Assembly (NCBI GenBank): GCA_947450345.1
Contig: CANFVD010000014.1
Coordinates: forward strand, 1-37,178
Reading direction: 5' to 3'
Source of the DNA: Actinomycetota bacterium
GTDB taxonomy: Bacteria; Actinomycetota; Actinomycetes; Actinomycetales; Microbacteriaceae
DNA: 37,178 nucleotides
The translations under genes were made by a program, and so were the position numbers. The notes under the pieces were generated by a model, which ran no database searches, was not told the DNA's origin, and saw only the letters and a program-made list of their open reading frames with translations. Positions 1 through 9,147 of the stretch are shown piece after piece; the stretch's first letter is position 1; each line of letters begins with the position of its first letter.

Positions 1-408
1 CGTGGTCATGGCAATCGTGACGGTTCTTCCGTCTGTCGCCGCCTCAAAGGGGGTCGACCCCACGAGGGACGCCGTCTGATGCAGTACCTCTTTGAGTGGA
101 CCGAGCAGCTCGACGGCGCGGGGCGTCAGATCGAATCCCGAGCCTTGACGCACGAGGAGTTCGTCGCCCAGCAACTGTCGAATCTTGCGAAGGGCGTGAC
201 TCATCGCCGGCTGCGAGAGCCCCACTCGGTCTGCTGCCGCCGTGACGGATCGCTCCTCTAGAAGGGCCACGAGCGGAACCAGCAGATTGAGGTTTACTGC
301 GCCCAGCGAAATGAGGGCACTCTCCGGTGGCGTCCGAGGTTCATTCACTGGTGTCACGAGATTCTTCCGGCAGTCGGCGGTCAAGTCGACTATAGGCCTG
401 TCGAACAT
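1..408 (-). CDS. LysR-family transcriptional regulator, N-terminal part
   Basis: The reverse strand reads open from an ATG at 408 to the window edge, giving 136 residues of a protein cut at its C-terminus. Residues about 38-100 form a typical LysR winged helix-turn-helix: a conserved NLNLLVPLVALLEERSVTAA run, then RVGLSQPAMSHALRKIR and a wing with LTPRA. The effector-binding half begins just before the cut. The start is chosen because AAGGAGG lies about 7 nt upstream. An unusual 37-residue leader precedes the HTH; a GTG further in could also be used. It diverges from the GntR gene with only 50 nt between them, so the two regulators probably share a control region. LysR proteins normally bind an aromatic or organic acid co-inducer and often activate a neighbouring catabolic operon; which genes it controls is inference. 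Confidence 0.88.
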   Translation of the reverse strand, partial: MFDRPIVDLTADCRKNLVTPVNEPRTPPESALISLGAVNLNLLVPLVALLEERSVTAAADRVGLSQPAMSHALRKIRQLLGDELLVRQGSGFDLTPRAVELLGPLKEVLHQTASLVGSTPFEAATDGRTVTIAMTT

Positions 409-458
409 GTCTGCTCCTCCTTGGCGTCTCGCGTTCACGGGGGTGGTTGGATTGACTC

Positions 459-1202
459 ATGGCCATTCCCGAACTTGATCGATCTTCGGGTGTTCCGCTT
501 TACCGCCAAATTGCCGAAATTCTGCGACGCGATATCGACGAGGGCCGAGTCGATGCCAGCGCACCCTTGACCGAGGCCAAACTGATTTCGCGTTTCAACG
601 TGAGCCTGGCCCCCATCAGACAAGCGCTCAACGAACTCACTCGCGACGGCGTGGTCTACCGCAAACAGGGGCGTGGAACTTTTCCCGTGACGGGCGTTCG
701 TGTCGACAGGCCGGCCGACCTTAAGACGGGTGACCTGTACCGATATCTCGAGGATCGGGGACTCCATCCGACCTCACGCGTTGAGGGAATTGAGCGAGTG
801 CCCCCGTCCGCCGAATTGGCTCAACGACTGGATGTTTCAGCGTCTGAGCGCCTGCTGCACTTCACCCGGTTAATCTCTGTCGATAACCAGCCGTTCGCGG
901 AAAACGACATCTACATACGTTGTCCTGACGCCTTTGCTCCCACCGCCGACGAACTGGCCGACGGTGGATCGGCGCTCGCACTCTTGGAGCGGCGACACGG
1001 CATCCACATTCACCACGCCGAGCACGAGGCGTGGGCCACCACCGCAACGGCAGCGACGGGTCTCGCCATCGGCGTTGCGGAAGGCAGCCCTGTGCTCGTC
1101 ATCGACACGACATTTTTTCAGGCAAATGGGGCAGCGGTGGGCTGGCGCCGAGCAATCCATCGACCGGAGGAGTTCACGTTTCGCTTCGTCACAAACTCAT
1201 AG
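459..1202 (+). CDS. GntR-family regulator with UTRA ligand-binding domain
   Basis: This 247-residue protein has the HutC-subfamily layout. Residues about 10-75 are a GntR winged HTH (GVPLYRQIAEILRRDIDEG, then LISRFNVSLAPIRQALNEL and a wing with YRKQGRGTF). Residues about 90-240 match a UTRA effector-binding domain. Such proteins usually repress a nearby operon until a small metabolite binds the UTRA domain. No strong ribosome binding site precedes the ATG; a G-rich GGGGGTGG lies about 10 nt upstream. The gene lies 97 nt before the phosphotriesterase-type operon, and an array of GTGT/ACAC half sites in that gap is a plausible operator for it. Function as local repressor of the downstream operon is inferred from position. 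Confidence 0.9.
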   Translation: MAIPELDRSSGVPLYRQIAEILRRDIDEGRVDASAPLTEAKLISRFNVSLAPIRQALNELTRDGVVYRKQGRGTFPVTGVRVDRPADLKTGDLYRYLEDRGLHPTSRVEGIERVPPSAELAQRLDVSASERLLHFTRLISVDNQPFAENDIYIRCPDAFAPTADELADGGSALALLERRHGIHIHHAEHEAWATTATAATGLAIGVAEGSPVLVIDTTFFQANGAAVGWRRAIHRPEEFTFRFVTNS

Positions 1203-1216
1203 ACCGGTAAAAATAC

Positions 1217-1248
1217 TTGGTGTAAATAAACACGACATCGTGTAAAGT
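1217..1248 (+). promoter_or_regulatory. Promoter and probable GntR operator of the 1300-5391 operon
   Basis: Three half sites are spaced 10 nt apart: GTGT at 1220, ACAC at 1230 and GTGT at 1240. They make two overlapping inverted repeats, GTGTAAATAAACAC (1220-1233) and ACACGACATCGTGT (1230-1243, with 6-bp arms). A possible -35 TTGGTG (1217-1222) and -10 TGTAAA (1241-1246) lie 18 nt apart and are covered by the repeats. GntR-family dimers of the HutC type bind GT-rich/AC-rich inverted repeats. Assigning it to the adjacent regulator is inference. Confidence 0.5.
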
Positions 1249-1299
1249 GAATTTCGTCCGATGCGGCAATCGAGCACGCATCGGGAGAAAGGCACGTCG

Positions 1300-2301
1300 A
1301 TGACAGACGCACACGTTCCCCGCACCGCCGCGGTGAACTCCGTCGTGGGGCCGATTCCGGCCGACCAACTCGGTGTTGTCGCGGTTCATGAATCACTTCT
1401 CTCGGTTGTGCCCGGTGCCGAGTACGCCTTCGACATTGACCTCGATCGCGTGACCATTTTCGACACCCTGGCCGCCAAGCTTCGCGAATTCAAGGCCGCG
1501 GGCGGCGGCACAATCGTCGACACCACGGGCATGTTCCACGGCCGCGACCTTCGTTTGCTTGAATCGCTGGCCCGCGTTACGGGCGTCAACATTGTTGCCT
1601 CGACGGGCATGGGCCCGGAGGAAAATCTCGGTGGCTACTTCCTCACACCCCAGACAAATCCCCCCACCCCCTGGCCGGCGGAGAAATTCGCTGATCTCTT
1701 TACTCAAGAGATCACCGAGGGCATGGTGATTCCTCGGTTGGAGCGCCGGAACCCCGCAGGCTTGATTGTGGTCGAGGCAGATCGTGCCGGAATCACGCCC
1801 ACCGAAGTGAGCCTCGTTCAGGGCGCGGCCCGCGCGTCTGTGGGCACCGGTGTGGCTCTCTCCATTCGCTGGGGTGCCGATGCTGTCGGCGATGTGACCT
1901 ACGCCGTCAACGAAGGGCTCTCCGCCGATCGCATTGTTGTGGGCGGCTGTGACCGGGTCGACGCAGTGAACGCGGGCGTTGCCGCAGAGTTGGCGGGCCA
2001 GGGTTGTTATGTCGCCATCGATCACGTGGGTTCCACGGGGCCGGCATATATCGATGACGCAGCCCGTGTCGCTCTCGTCGTCGACCTCATCGCCCAGGGT
2101 TTCGCGAATCGCATCCTGCTCTCCAGCAACGCCATTGGCGTGGCAGCCGGTCTTGAGGCCGTCGAGGTGCCCTTTGGATTTGTGGTCGGAACATTTGCCT
2201 CGATGCTGCGCGATGCCGGTGTTTCCGAGACGGACGTGCGGCAAATTCTCGCTGACAACCCGCGCGATGTTCTCACTGTTCGTTCGGAAAAAAAGGCGTA
2301 G
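1300..2301 (+). CDS. Phosphotriesterase-family protein with degenerate metal site (probable pseudoenzyme)
   Basis: This 333-residue protein is a clear paralogue of the next gene: it shares the N-terminal VxGPxPAxxLGxVAxHE block, the GGGTxVDxTGxxxGRDxxxxxSL block and the DNPxxxLT end. Yet the binuclear metal ligands of the phosphotriesterase (amidohydrolase) family are mostly gone. The strand-1 HxH is H30-E-S32, the bridging lysine is a valine in LIVVEAD (a glutamate is nearby), the two later histidines are replaced (SIRWGAD, VVGGCDR) and the final aspartate is Asn (LLSSNAIG). The frame is intact with normal codon use, so it is maintained. It may be a regulatory or structural partner of the active paralogue, or an enzyme with changed chemistry. 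The start at 1300 has GGGAGAAAGG upstream; an in-frame ATG at 1261 is less likely. First gene of the operon. Confidence 0.85.
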   Translation: MTDAHVPRTAAVNSVVGPIPADQLGVVAVHESLLSVVPGAEYAFDIDLDRVTIFDTLAAKLREFKAAGGGTIVDTTGMFHGRDLRLLESLARVTGVNIVASTGMGPEENLGGYFLTPQTNPPTPWPAEKFADLFTQEITEGMVIPRLERRNPAGLIVVEADRAGITPTEVSLVQGAARASVGTGVALSIRWGADAVGDVTYAVNEGLSADRIVVGGCDRVDAVNAGVAAELAGQGCYVAIDHVGSTGPAYIDDAARVALVVDLIAQGFANRILLSSNAIGVAAGLEAVEVPFGFVVGTFASMLRDAGVSETDVRQILADNPRDVLTVRSEKKA

Positions 2302-2311
2302 GGAGAATCTG

Positions 2312-3268
2312 ATGGCACGTGTCAATACCGTCCTGGGTCCGGTCCCCGCCGAGACCTTAGGAATTGTGGCCTTCCACGAACACATTGGCTATGGCATGCC
2401 CGGGAGTGAGCTCGACTCAAAGTGGTGGAAGACGCCCGAGCAGAAATATGAAGAGACCGTTCCCAAGCTCCGACGGTTCCACGAGCTCGGCGGCGGTACG
2501 TTCGTTGACGCCACCGGCATTTGCAACGGGCGCGATGTTGATTACTACAAGTCACTCTCCGCAAAAACGGGCGTCCACATCGTGGCGTGCACCGGATTCG
2601 TCGGCGGCGACACGGCGCTCACTCACTTTGCCAAGGCGAGCGTGGAGTACCTGGCCGATCAGTTCATTCACGAGATCACGGTGGGCATCGGACGCTCGGG
2701 CGCCCAAGCGGGCATCATCAAGGTGGGCGTGAGTCGCGGTGGCCGAATGACCGAACTCGACAAGCGCATCTATCGGGCGGCGGCGCGAGCAGCCAAACTT
2801 ACCGGTGTTCCCGTCATGACCCACCTCGCCATCGACGCCGAGCCGGCTGTCGAGATTTTTCACGATGAGGGGCTCCCCCTGGACCGCGTCGTTTTTGGCC
2901 ACGTTGACGACGGCGTGAATGCCGACAAGACCAATGACGTGTGGATTGCCGAGCAGGGCGGTCGCATCGGCTTCGACACGTTCGGTTATGAGACAGAACT
3001 TCCGGACCCTCCGTTTTGGGCGCGCCCTCGTCAGGAGCGACTCGATCACTTCCTGCGATTCATTGGAGGCCCCGGTCGCCTTGAGATGGTGCTCGCCTCG
3101 GCCGACGCGAACTGCAGCCCCCTGGGTTGGCCCGGCGTCAAGGGGCACACCGTCAACTACATCTTTGATGACTTGATCCCCGACCTCCGCAAGGCAGGCG
3201 TGGACGAGGCCACCATCACCACGATCTTCGTCGACAACCCCGCCAATTTCCTCACGCTTCACGTGTGA
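2312..3268 (+). CDS. Phosphotriesterase-family metal-dependent hydrolase
   Basis: A 318-residue phosphotriesterase-family (amidohydrolase superfamily) protein with a complete binuclear metal site: HEH at residues 22-24, the carboxylated lysine K137 in IIKVGVS, H171 in MTHLAID, H197 in VFGHVDD and D265 in LASADAN. Members hydrolyse lactones, aryl esters or organophosphates; native substrates are often lactones. The start is the ATG at 2312, preceded by GGGAG and 10 nt after the stop of the degenerate paralogue, so the two are probably translated from one message and may form a heteromeric complex. Downstream are an FAD monooxygenase and an esterase. Substrate cannot be told from sequence; a lactone or ester intermediate of an aromatic catabolic route is a guess from context. 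Confidence 0.9.
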   Translation: MARVNTVLGPVPAETLGIVAFHEHIGYGMPGSELDSKWWKTPEQKYEETVPKLRRFHELGGGTFVDATGICNGRDVDYYKSLSAKTGVHIVACTGFVGGDTALTHFAKASVEYLADQFIHEITVGIGRSGAQAGIIKVGVSRGGRMTELDKRIYRAAARAAKLTGVPVMTHLAIDAEPAVEIFHDEGLPLDRVVFGHVDDGVNADKTNDVWIAEQGGRIGFDTFGYETELPDPPFWARPRQERLDHFLRFIGGPGRLEMVLASADANCSPLGWPGVKGHTVNYIFDDLIPDLRKAGVDEATITTIFVDNPANFLTLHV

Positions 3269-3319
3269 TGACCCACCCCAGCATGCGCTGTGCAGCGGAT
3301 GCTTCAGAAAGGAACACTC

Positions 3320-4432
3320 ATGGATAAGAACGAACTCGCACAGCTCCGCGTTGCCATTGTCGGCGGCGGTTACGGCGGTGCCGCGGCAGCCCTTGCCATG
3401 TCGAAGATTGGCATGAACGTCAAGGTCTACGAGCAGGCACCCGGCATGACCGAGGTAGGTGCCGGCATCGGACTCCGACCCGAGACCGTTCAGTTCTTTC
3501 GCGACTACGACGGGTTTGACGCCATCGCGGCCGTGAGTAGCCCGAGCGACAAGTTTCAGATTCTCACTGCTGACGGTCACGAGATCTTCGCCGAGGAGTG
3601 GCCGGGCATCAACGATTTCCCCCAGCCCAACAAGACGCGCATGATTCACCGTGCTGACTTCATCGATGCACTCCGCAGCATCCTCCCTGACGGCGTGCTC
3701 GTGCTGAATCACAAACTCACCGACATCGTCGACAACGGCGACAGCGCCACACTGACGTTTGAAAACGGTGAGACGGTTACCGCCGATGTGGTCATCGGAG
3801 CCGACGGCATTCGATCGCTCGTCCGCCACAAGTTCTTCACGCCGAAGCCACCGGTGTTTGCGCGAACCCACGCCTACCGCATCGTGATTGATGCCAAGGA
3901 TGCCGAGGGAATGCTCGTCGACGGCAACCTGCAGTTGTTCATGGACAACAAGGGCACCATGATCTACTTCCTGCCCTTGCTTCACCGCAATCAGGTGTCG
4001 TTTGACATCACGGTGCTCTCCGAGGACGACGCCTGGGCTCCGGAGATCACGAAGGAATACCTGCTCGAAAAGCTCGAGGGCTTTGATCCTCGCCTGATTG
4101 AGATCACCCGCAATCTCGACATGGACAAACTCGTGAGTCGCTCGGGCTACGACATTGACTCCGTCGACAACTGGCACACGGATTCGATTGCCATCATGGG
4201 TGACGCTGCGCACTCGATGCTGTGGCATCAGGGCCAGGGCGCGAACACCGCGGTCATGGATGCCGGCGGACTGGCCGAAGCTTTTCTCGAGGCGGACTCC
4301 GCACCCGAAGCGCTCGCGCTCTTCCAGGCCAAGCGCAAGCCCATTACCGATGAGCTTCAGGCTGTCTCGCGTCAATCGTGGGATCCCGACAACGTTGACA
4401 CAGCATTCCCGGGAGCCCAGGGCGGACACTAG
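3320..4432 (+). CDS. FAD-dependent aromatic monooxygenase (salicylate hydroxylase-like)
   Basis: This 370-residue protein has the three signatures of class A flavoprotein monooxygenases: an N-terminal Rossmann GxGxxG region (AIVGGGYGGAAAALAM, residues about 9-24), the central DG motif (VIGADGIRSLVR, about 166-177) and the C-terminal GD motif (IMGDAAHSMLWHQGQGAN, about 291-308). These enzymes use NAD(P)H and O2 to hydroxylate, sometimes decarboxylate, phenolic or pyridine carboxylic acids; salicylate, 3-hydroxybenzoate and 6-hydroxynicotinate hydroxylases share this layout. The ATG at 3320 follows AGAAAGGA at good spacing; an in-frame GTG at 3290 is less likely. It lies between the phosphotriesterase-family gene and an esterase in an apparent operon. 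The exact substrate is unknown. Confidence 0.88.
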   Translation: MDKNELAQLRVAIVGGGYGGAAAALAMSKIGMNVKVYEQAPGMTEVGAGIGLRPETVQFFRDYDGFDAIAAVSSPSDKFQILTADGHEIFAEEWPGINDFPQPNKTRMIHRADFIDALRSILPDGVLVLNHKLTDIVDNGDSATLTFENGETVTADVVIGADGIRSLVRHKFFTPKPPVFARTHAYRIVIDAKDAEGMLVDGNLQLFMDNKGTMIYFLPLLHRNQVSFDITVLSEDDAWAPEITKEYLLEKLEGFDPRLIEITRNLDMDKLVSRSGYDIDSVDNWHTDSIAIMGDAAHSMLWHQGQGANTAVMDAGGLAEAFLEADSAPEALALFQAKRKPITDELQAVSRQSWDPDNVDTAFPGAQGGH

Positions 4433-4473
4433 CTCCCCTCAAGCCCAAACACCCTGAGACGAAGGAAACACGG

Positions 4474-5387
<914 letters not shown>

Positions 5388-5391
<4 letters not shown>

Positions 5392-6338
5392 TTGTGTGAG
5401 GCGCGGGCTTCCCAGTCGGCACGGTAGCCGTGCAGCGTGGTGAAGAACGGCGACGGCTCGAGCGTCGGGTCACCCGTGTACCCGACCTCTGTGGCCACTG
5501 CCTCGAAGGGGGAGTACGCCGAGGCTGTGTCGACGAGGCCCGCGGTCAACGCGCGCGTCGCGGCGACCCGGATACGCTGCTCGATCTCGAGGCTCTCGTC
5601 GAGGGCGCGCCGCGCAGCGACGGCATCCAACTCGACACCGTAGGGCTCACCATCGGTCCCCCGATAGGGGTGGCCCAAAAAGAGTCGTTCGGGACTGAGG
5701 CGGTCGCGCACGTATTCAAGACTCGTCCGATACGCGTCAGGATCTTCGTAACCCGGGAAGCCGTTTGCCGCACCGTGAATCTGAACGGCGTCACCGACAA
5801 AGACGTCACGATTGTTGTCGAGAACGTAGGCCACCGAGCCCGCGGTATGACCGGGGATTGAGTGCACTGAAATTGTGACGTCTCCGCCCAGAGAAAGGGT
5901 CTCCCCTCCGTCGACCAACCGAGTGGGTTCGAACTCGCCCGAGATAGCCTGCTGCGCCGTCGTCGTCTGGTGCGCGATGGCGTCGGGATTGTCGAGGTAC
6001 TGGGCGCGGACCGCCGAGTACAGGTCGACGTGGGCCTGGCGCGAGCGCAAGAGGTGGGCATCCGCTCGATGCAGCACGACCTCCGCCTTTCGCCCGGTCA
6101 TCTCCCAGAGGGCCATTGCGCCACCCAAGTGATCAATGTGACCGTGCGTGAGCAGGATCCAACGCACGTCTTCGATGCGACGCCCCAGGTCCTCGAGCGC
6201 CGGAGCCATTCCTTCGGAAGGAGAGGTGGTGATGCCGGTGTCGACGATTGCCGGTTCGGGGCTGTCGATGAAATAGCTATACAACCCAAACCGACCCCAG
6301 GGGGAAATCAGCGGGTGGACATCAACGTGGTCAGACAT
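5388..6338 (-). CDS. Metallo-beta-lactamase-fold hydrolase
   Basis: A 316-residue protein with a full metallo-beta-lactamase-fold metal site: THGHIDHLGG (HxHxDH), a further His in PGHTAGSVAY, an Asp in VFVGDAVQIHG and a last His in LFLGHPYRG. This set is typical of glyoxalase II-like and lactonase-like hydrolases. No signal peptide is visible, so it is likely cytoplasmic. The ATG follows GGGAGAAAA. It runs opposite to the esterase and overlaps its stop, and is divergent from the CocE-like gene across an A/T-rich 77-nt gap. Thioester or lactone hydrolysis in the catabolic cluster is possible; the substrate is not readable. Confidence 0.9.
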
Positions 6339-6415
6339 TTTTCTCCCGAACGGTTCTGCGTAGACTTTAGTATAATAATATAAGAAAACCCCAGTTCATA
6401 GAAGGGCCACAACAC
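6339..6415. promoter_or_regulatory. Divergent promoter region between MBL hydrolase and CocE-like gene
   Basis: The gap holds an A/T-rich core at about 6367-6385. On the plus strand TATAAT at 6371-6376 is a perfect -10 hexamer 40 nt before the ATG. On the minus strand TATACT (6369-6374) or TATTAT (6374-6379) can serve the opposite gene. No good -35 box is seen for either, which suggests activator dependence. A GAAGGG precedes the plus-strand ATG by 9 nt. Confidence 0.45.
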
Positions 6416-8134
6416 ATGGTTGAGTTTCGCGAGTGGAATGCCGGCGGCAAGCCCATTGTCATTGGCAAGGACTTTCGCGTGCCCATGCGGGATGGCGTTG
6501 AACTGGCCGCAGACATTTACCGCGGTCCTGACGAGAAGCCTAGACCGGCGCTCGTCGCCCTCAGCCCCTACGGAAAAGAACTTCAGGCGCTCGCCCTGAC
6601 CATGCCCCCGCAGCGCCGCCCGAGCCCTATGTGGGACGGCTGTATTGAGGCCGGCGACATTGCGCGCGTGGTCGACGAAGGTTACGTGCACGTCATTGGA
6701 GACCTGCGCGGATCCGGTGCGTCCGAGGGTGAGCACATCGGAAACTACAACGCGGGTGGCGTGTCGCTCGGGGAGGACGCCTACGACTTCATCGAATGGG
6801 TAGCGGCCCAGCCCTGGTGTGACGGCAACGTGGGAATGATTGGCATTTCCTACTTCGGCTCGATGCAGGTGCTCGCGGCGGCCGAACGCCCACCGCACCT
6901 CAAGGCCATCTTCGTCAGTGGCGGTCACTTCGACTTCTACGAGACCACGTATCACGGCGGCGTGATGTGGTTCATGCCCCGCGCGGCTCGAGAGGGCCGG
7001 GGCGGCGACTCCGGGTGGGCGTTTACCGACCGCGTCAAGTCGCGGATGCTCGAGAAGTACTCAGCCGAGGAGATTGCCGCACGTGTGGCGAAACGACTCG
7101 AAGACCCGGACATTCAGGCCTGGCCAAACCTCGTGCACCTTCTGCACTATCCCACGAACCACGAGGCGTGGTTCGACATCGTCATGAACGAATTGGATTC
7201 GGACTGGTACGAGGAAAGAAACCCCATCACGCTCGCCCCACGGATCGACATCCCCGTGTACCTCCAGATCGACCAGGGGCGGGGATGGACGATGGATGGC
7301 ACCATCGAACTCTTTGACGCACTCACCGGCCCCAAGAAACTCGACATCGGCCCCTACCCACCCATGCAGTCGCGCCCGTTCATTGAAGAACACGACAAGA
7401 TGTTCCGCTGGTATGACTACTGGATTAAAGGCATCGACAACGGCGTGATGGATGAGCCCGCAGTTCGCGTATTTGTGGAAGGCTCGCGCACCCACGTTGA
7501 GGGTGCCGAGTGGCCGCCCAAGCCCGTTGAGTATCATCCCCTCTTCCTGCGTCCCCGTCGCAAACTCTCCCTGGAGCCCGAGCTGATGGGAACCGAGCAC
7601 GCTGCCCCCGACGGCTTCTTCCAGGCACCGCTGACGGTGACCGACAAGGTTGAGATCATCAGTTGGGCCACGGAGCCGTTTGAGACGCCGACGGAAATGA
7701 TGGGCACCGGTGCCGCGCACATCTTTGCGTCGATTGACCAGGACGACTCCAACTTCATCCTGCGCCTGTGGGACGTGGCTCCCGGCGGTGCACGCCAGCT
7801 CGTCACCACGGGATTCCTCAAAGCGTCGCACCGCGAACTCGATGACCGCACAACCGAGGGCAACCCGTTCCACCCGCACACGCGCAAGGAGCCCGTCGTT
7901 CCCGGTGAGATAAACGAATACGTGATTCGGCTCTATCCCTTTACCACGACCTTCCGTCCCGGGCATCGGCTCGAACTTGAGCTCTCGTGTGACGAGCCCC
8001 TCACCGATGCGCACAATGCGCTGCTGCCACCCGACGCGTTCCACCTCCCGGTCGGACGCCCGGTGACGCACAAGATCTTCCGGGATGCCCTGCACCCGTC
8101 GCGCCTGGTGCTGCCGTTTACGGCACACGAGTAA
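6416..8134 (+). CDS. CocE/NonD-family (peptidase S15-like) hydrolase
   Basis: A 572-residue cytoplasmic protein of the X-Pro dipeptidyl-peptidase/cocaine-esterase family. Residues about 20-310 are the alpha/beta-hydrolase part with VIGDLRGSGASEG and the nucleophile elbow GMIGISYFGS. A GRGWTMDGTIE segment matches the GWYDGF region that holds the acid. The C-terminal jelly-roll begins around residue 380 (FFQAPLTVTDKVE onward). The segment that in CocE reads GPWxH and holds the catalytic histidine reads here GPYPPMQSRPF, with no histidine at the usual place. Members hydrolyse esters or amides. It stands alone on the plus strand at the end of the catabolic region, and the role is inferred from family only. 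Confidence 0.85.
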   Translation: MVEFREWNAGGKPIVIGKDFRVPMRDGVELAADIYRGPDEKPRPALVALSPYGKELQALALTMPPQRRPSPMWDGCIEAGDIARVVDEGYVHVIGDLRGSGASEGEHIGNYNAGGVSLGEDAYDFIEWVAAQPWCDGNVGMIGISYFGSMQVLAAAERPPHLKAIFVSGGHFDFYETTYHGGVMWFMPRAAREGRGGDSGWAFTDRVKSRMLEKYSAEEIAARVAKRLEDPDIQAWPNLVHLLHYPTNHEAWFDIVMNELDSDWYEERNPITLAPRIDIPVYLQIDQGRGWTMDGTIELFDALTGPKKLDIGPYPPMQSRPFIEEHDKMFRWYDYWIKGIDNGVMDEPAVRVFVEGSRTHVEGAEWPPKPVEYHPLFLRPRRKLSLEPELMGTEHAAPDGFFQAPLTVTDKVEIISWATEPFETPTEMMGTGAAHIFASIDQDDSNFILRLWDVAPGGARQLVTTGFLKASHRELDDRTTEGNPFHPHTRKEPVVPGEINEYVIRLYPFTTTFRPGHRLELELSCDEPLTDAHNALLPPDAFHLPVGRPVTHKIFRDALHPSRLVLPFTAHE

Positions 8135-8184
8135 AGGGCGGGCCTGCGCTCGCAGACTGACGCGGCGGGCATCAGAATGTAGTC

Positions 8185-9030
8185 ATGACATCTGCGCACC
8201 ACGGTTCGGGAGACGGACGGGACGAACTGCGCAATCTGGCGCGCACCCTCGCGCGCGAAGCGGGTGACTTCGCCCTCACCATGCGGCGGGCGGGAGTCGA
8301 CGTGGCCGGTCAGAAGTCGAGTGCGGTAGATATCGTGACCAAGGCAGACCAGGCAACCGAGCAGCTAATTCGTGAACGCCTGCAGGCCCTGCGCCCCAGC
8401 GATGGTGTGCTGGGCGAGGAAGGGTCGTCCGTCGCGGGAACCTCGGGGCTGACGTGGGTCGTGGATCCGATTGATGGCACCGTCAATTACCTTTACGGCA
8501 TTCCCGCGTGGGGCGTCAGCATCGCCGTCGTCGAGGGAGATCCGGATCCGGCCACCTGGACTGCGCTGGCGGGTGCCGTGGCCAACCCCTCCACTGGCGA
8601 CGTCTTTTCCGCAGCACGCGGCCTCGGCGCCACCTGCAATGAGCGGCCGTTGGCGGTTTCCATCCCCACCGACTTGGCCATGTCTCTCGTGGCGACGGGC
8701 TTTGCGTATAGCTCTGAGGTGAGGGCTCACCAAGGCGAAATGATGCACACGATCCTGCCTCGGGTGAGAGATATTCGACGTTTCGGAGCCTGCTCACTCG
8801 ATTTGTGTGCTCTGGCCGATGGCCGCGTGGACGGCTTTTTTGAGCAGACGCTGTCGCCGTGGGATCACGCGGCGGGTGCCCTCATCGCGCGCGAGGCCGG
8901 CGCCGTCATCAGCGGTTTTCCGGGCGATCGGGAGAGCAGAGGACTACTCGTTGCGGCCACTCCGGGCATTCACGAAGAACTGCTCGCGCTTGTCGTTGAG
9001 GCGGGAGCAGGCCAGCTTCCCGGGCTGTGA
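8185..9030 (+). CDS. Inositol monophosphatase-family phosphatase
   Basis: A 281-residue Mg2+-dependent phosphatase. Motifs: GEEGSS (metal ligand Glu), WVVDPIDGTVNYLYGIP (the DPIDGT metal and phosphate site) and SPWDHAAGALIAREAGA (the WDxAAG motif). The family removes phosphate from inositol-1-phosphate, histidinol phosphate, fructose-1,6-bisphosphate or PAP. In actinobacteria inositol phosphatases feed mycothiol and phosphatidylinositol synthesis and some members (HisN) act in histidine synthesis, so the substrate is open. There is no Shine-Dalgarno; CAGAAT sits exactly 6 nt before the ATG, which fits leaderless transcription. Confidence 0.9.
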   Translation: MTSAHHGSGDGRDELRNLARTLAREAGDFALTMRRAGVDVAGQKSSAVDIVTKADQATEQLIRERLQALRPSDGVLGEEGSSVAGTSGLTWVVDPIDGTVNYLYGIPAWGVSIAVVEGDPDPATWTALAGAVANPSTGDVFSAARGLGATCNERPLAVSIPTDLAMSLVATGFAYSSEVRAHQGEMMHTILPRVRDIRRFGACSLDLCALADGRVDGFFEQTLSPWDHAAGALIAREAGAVISGFPGDRESRGLLVAATPGIHEELLALVVEAGAGQLPGL

Positions 9031-9147
9031 ATCCCCTATGCAGGGCCACCTCAACTGGCGACGACCTTGTCCACCCGGCTATCCTTTATGAAATCGTAAT
9101 AATTGCTCCACACCGTTTTGGCGTGTGGCGCTGTAATCGGGAGACAC

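Noticed and set aside
1393-2385. A 330-codon minus-strand open frame
   Set aside because: Antisense to the degenerate phosphotriesterase gene. It has no motif, and the sense frame has clear paralogue similarity to the next gene.
2552-4429. A 625-codon open frame on the minus strand
   Set aside because: It lies antisense to the well-supported phosphotriesterase and monooxygenase genes, has no recognisable motif, and such long mirror frames are expected from high-GC codon bias.
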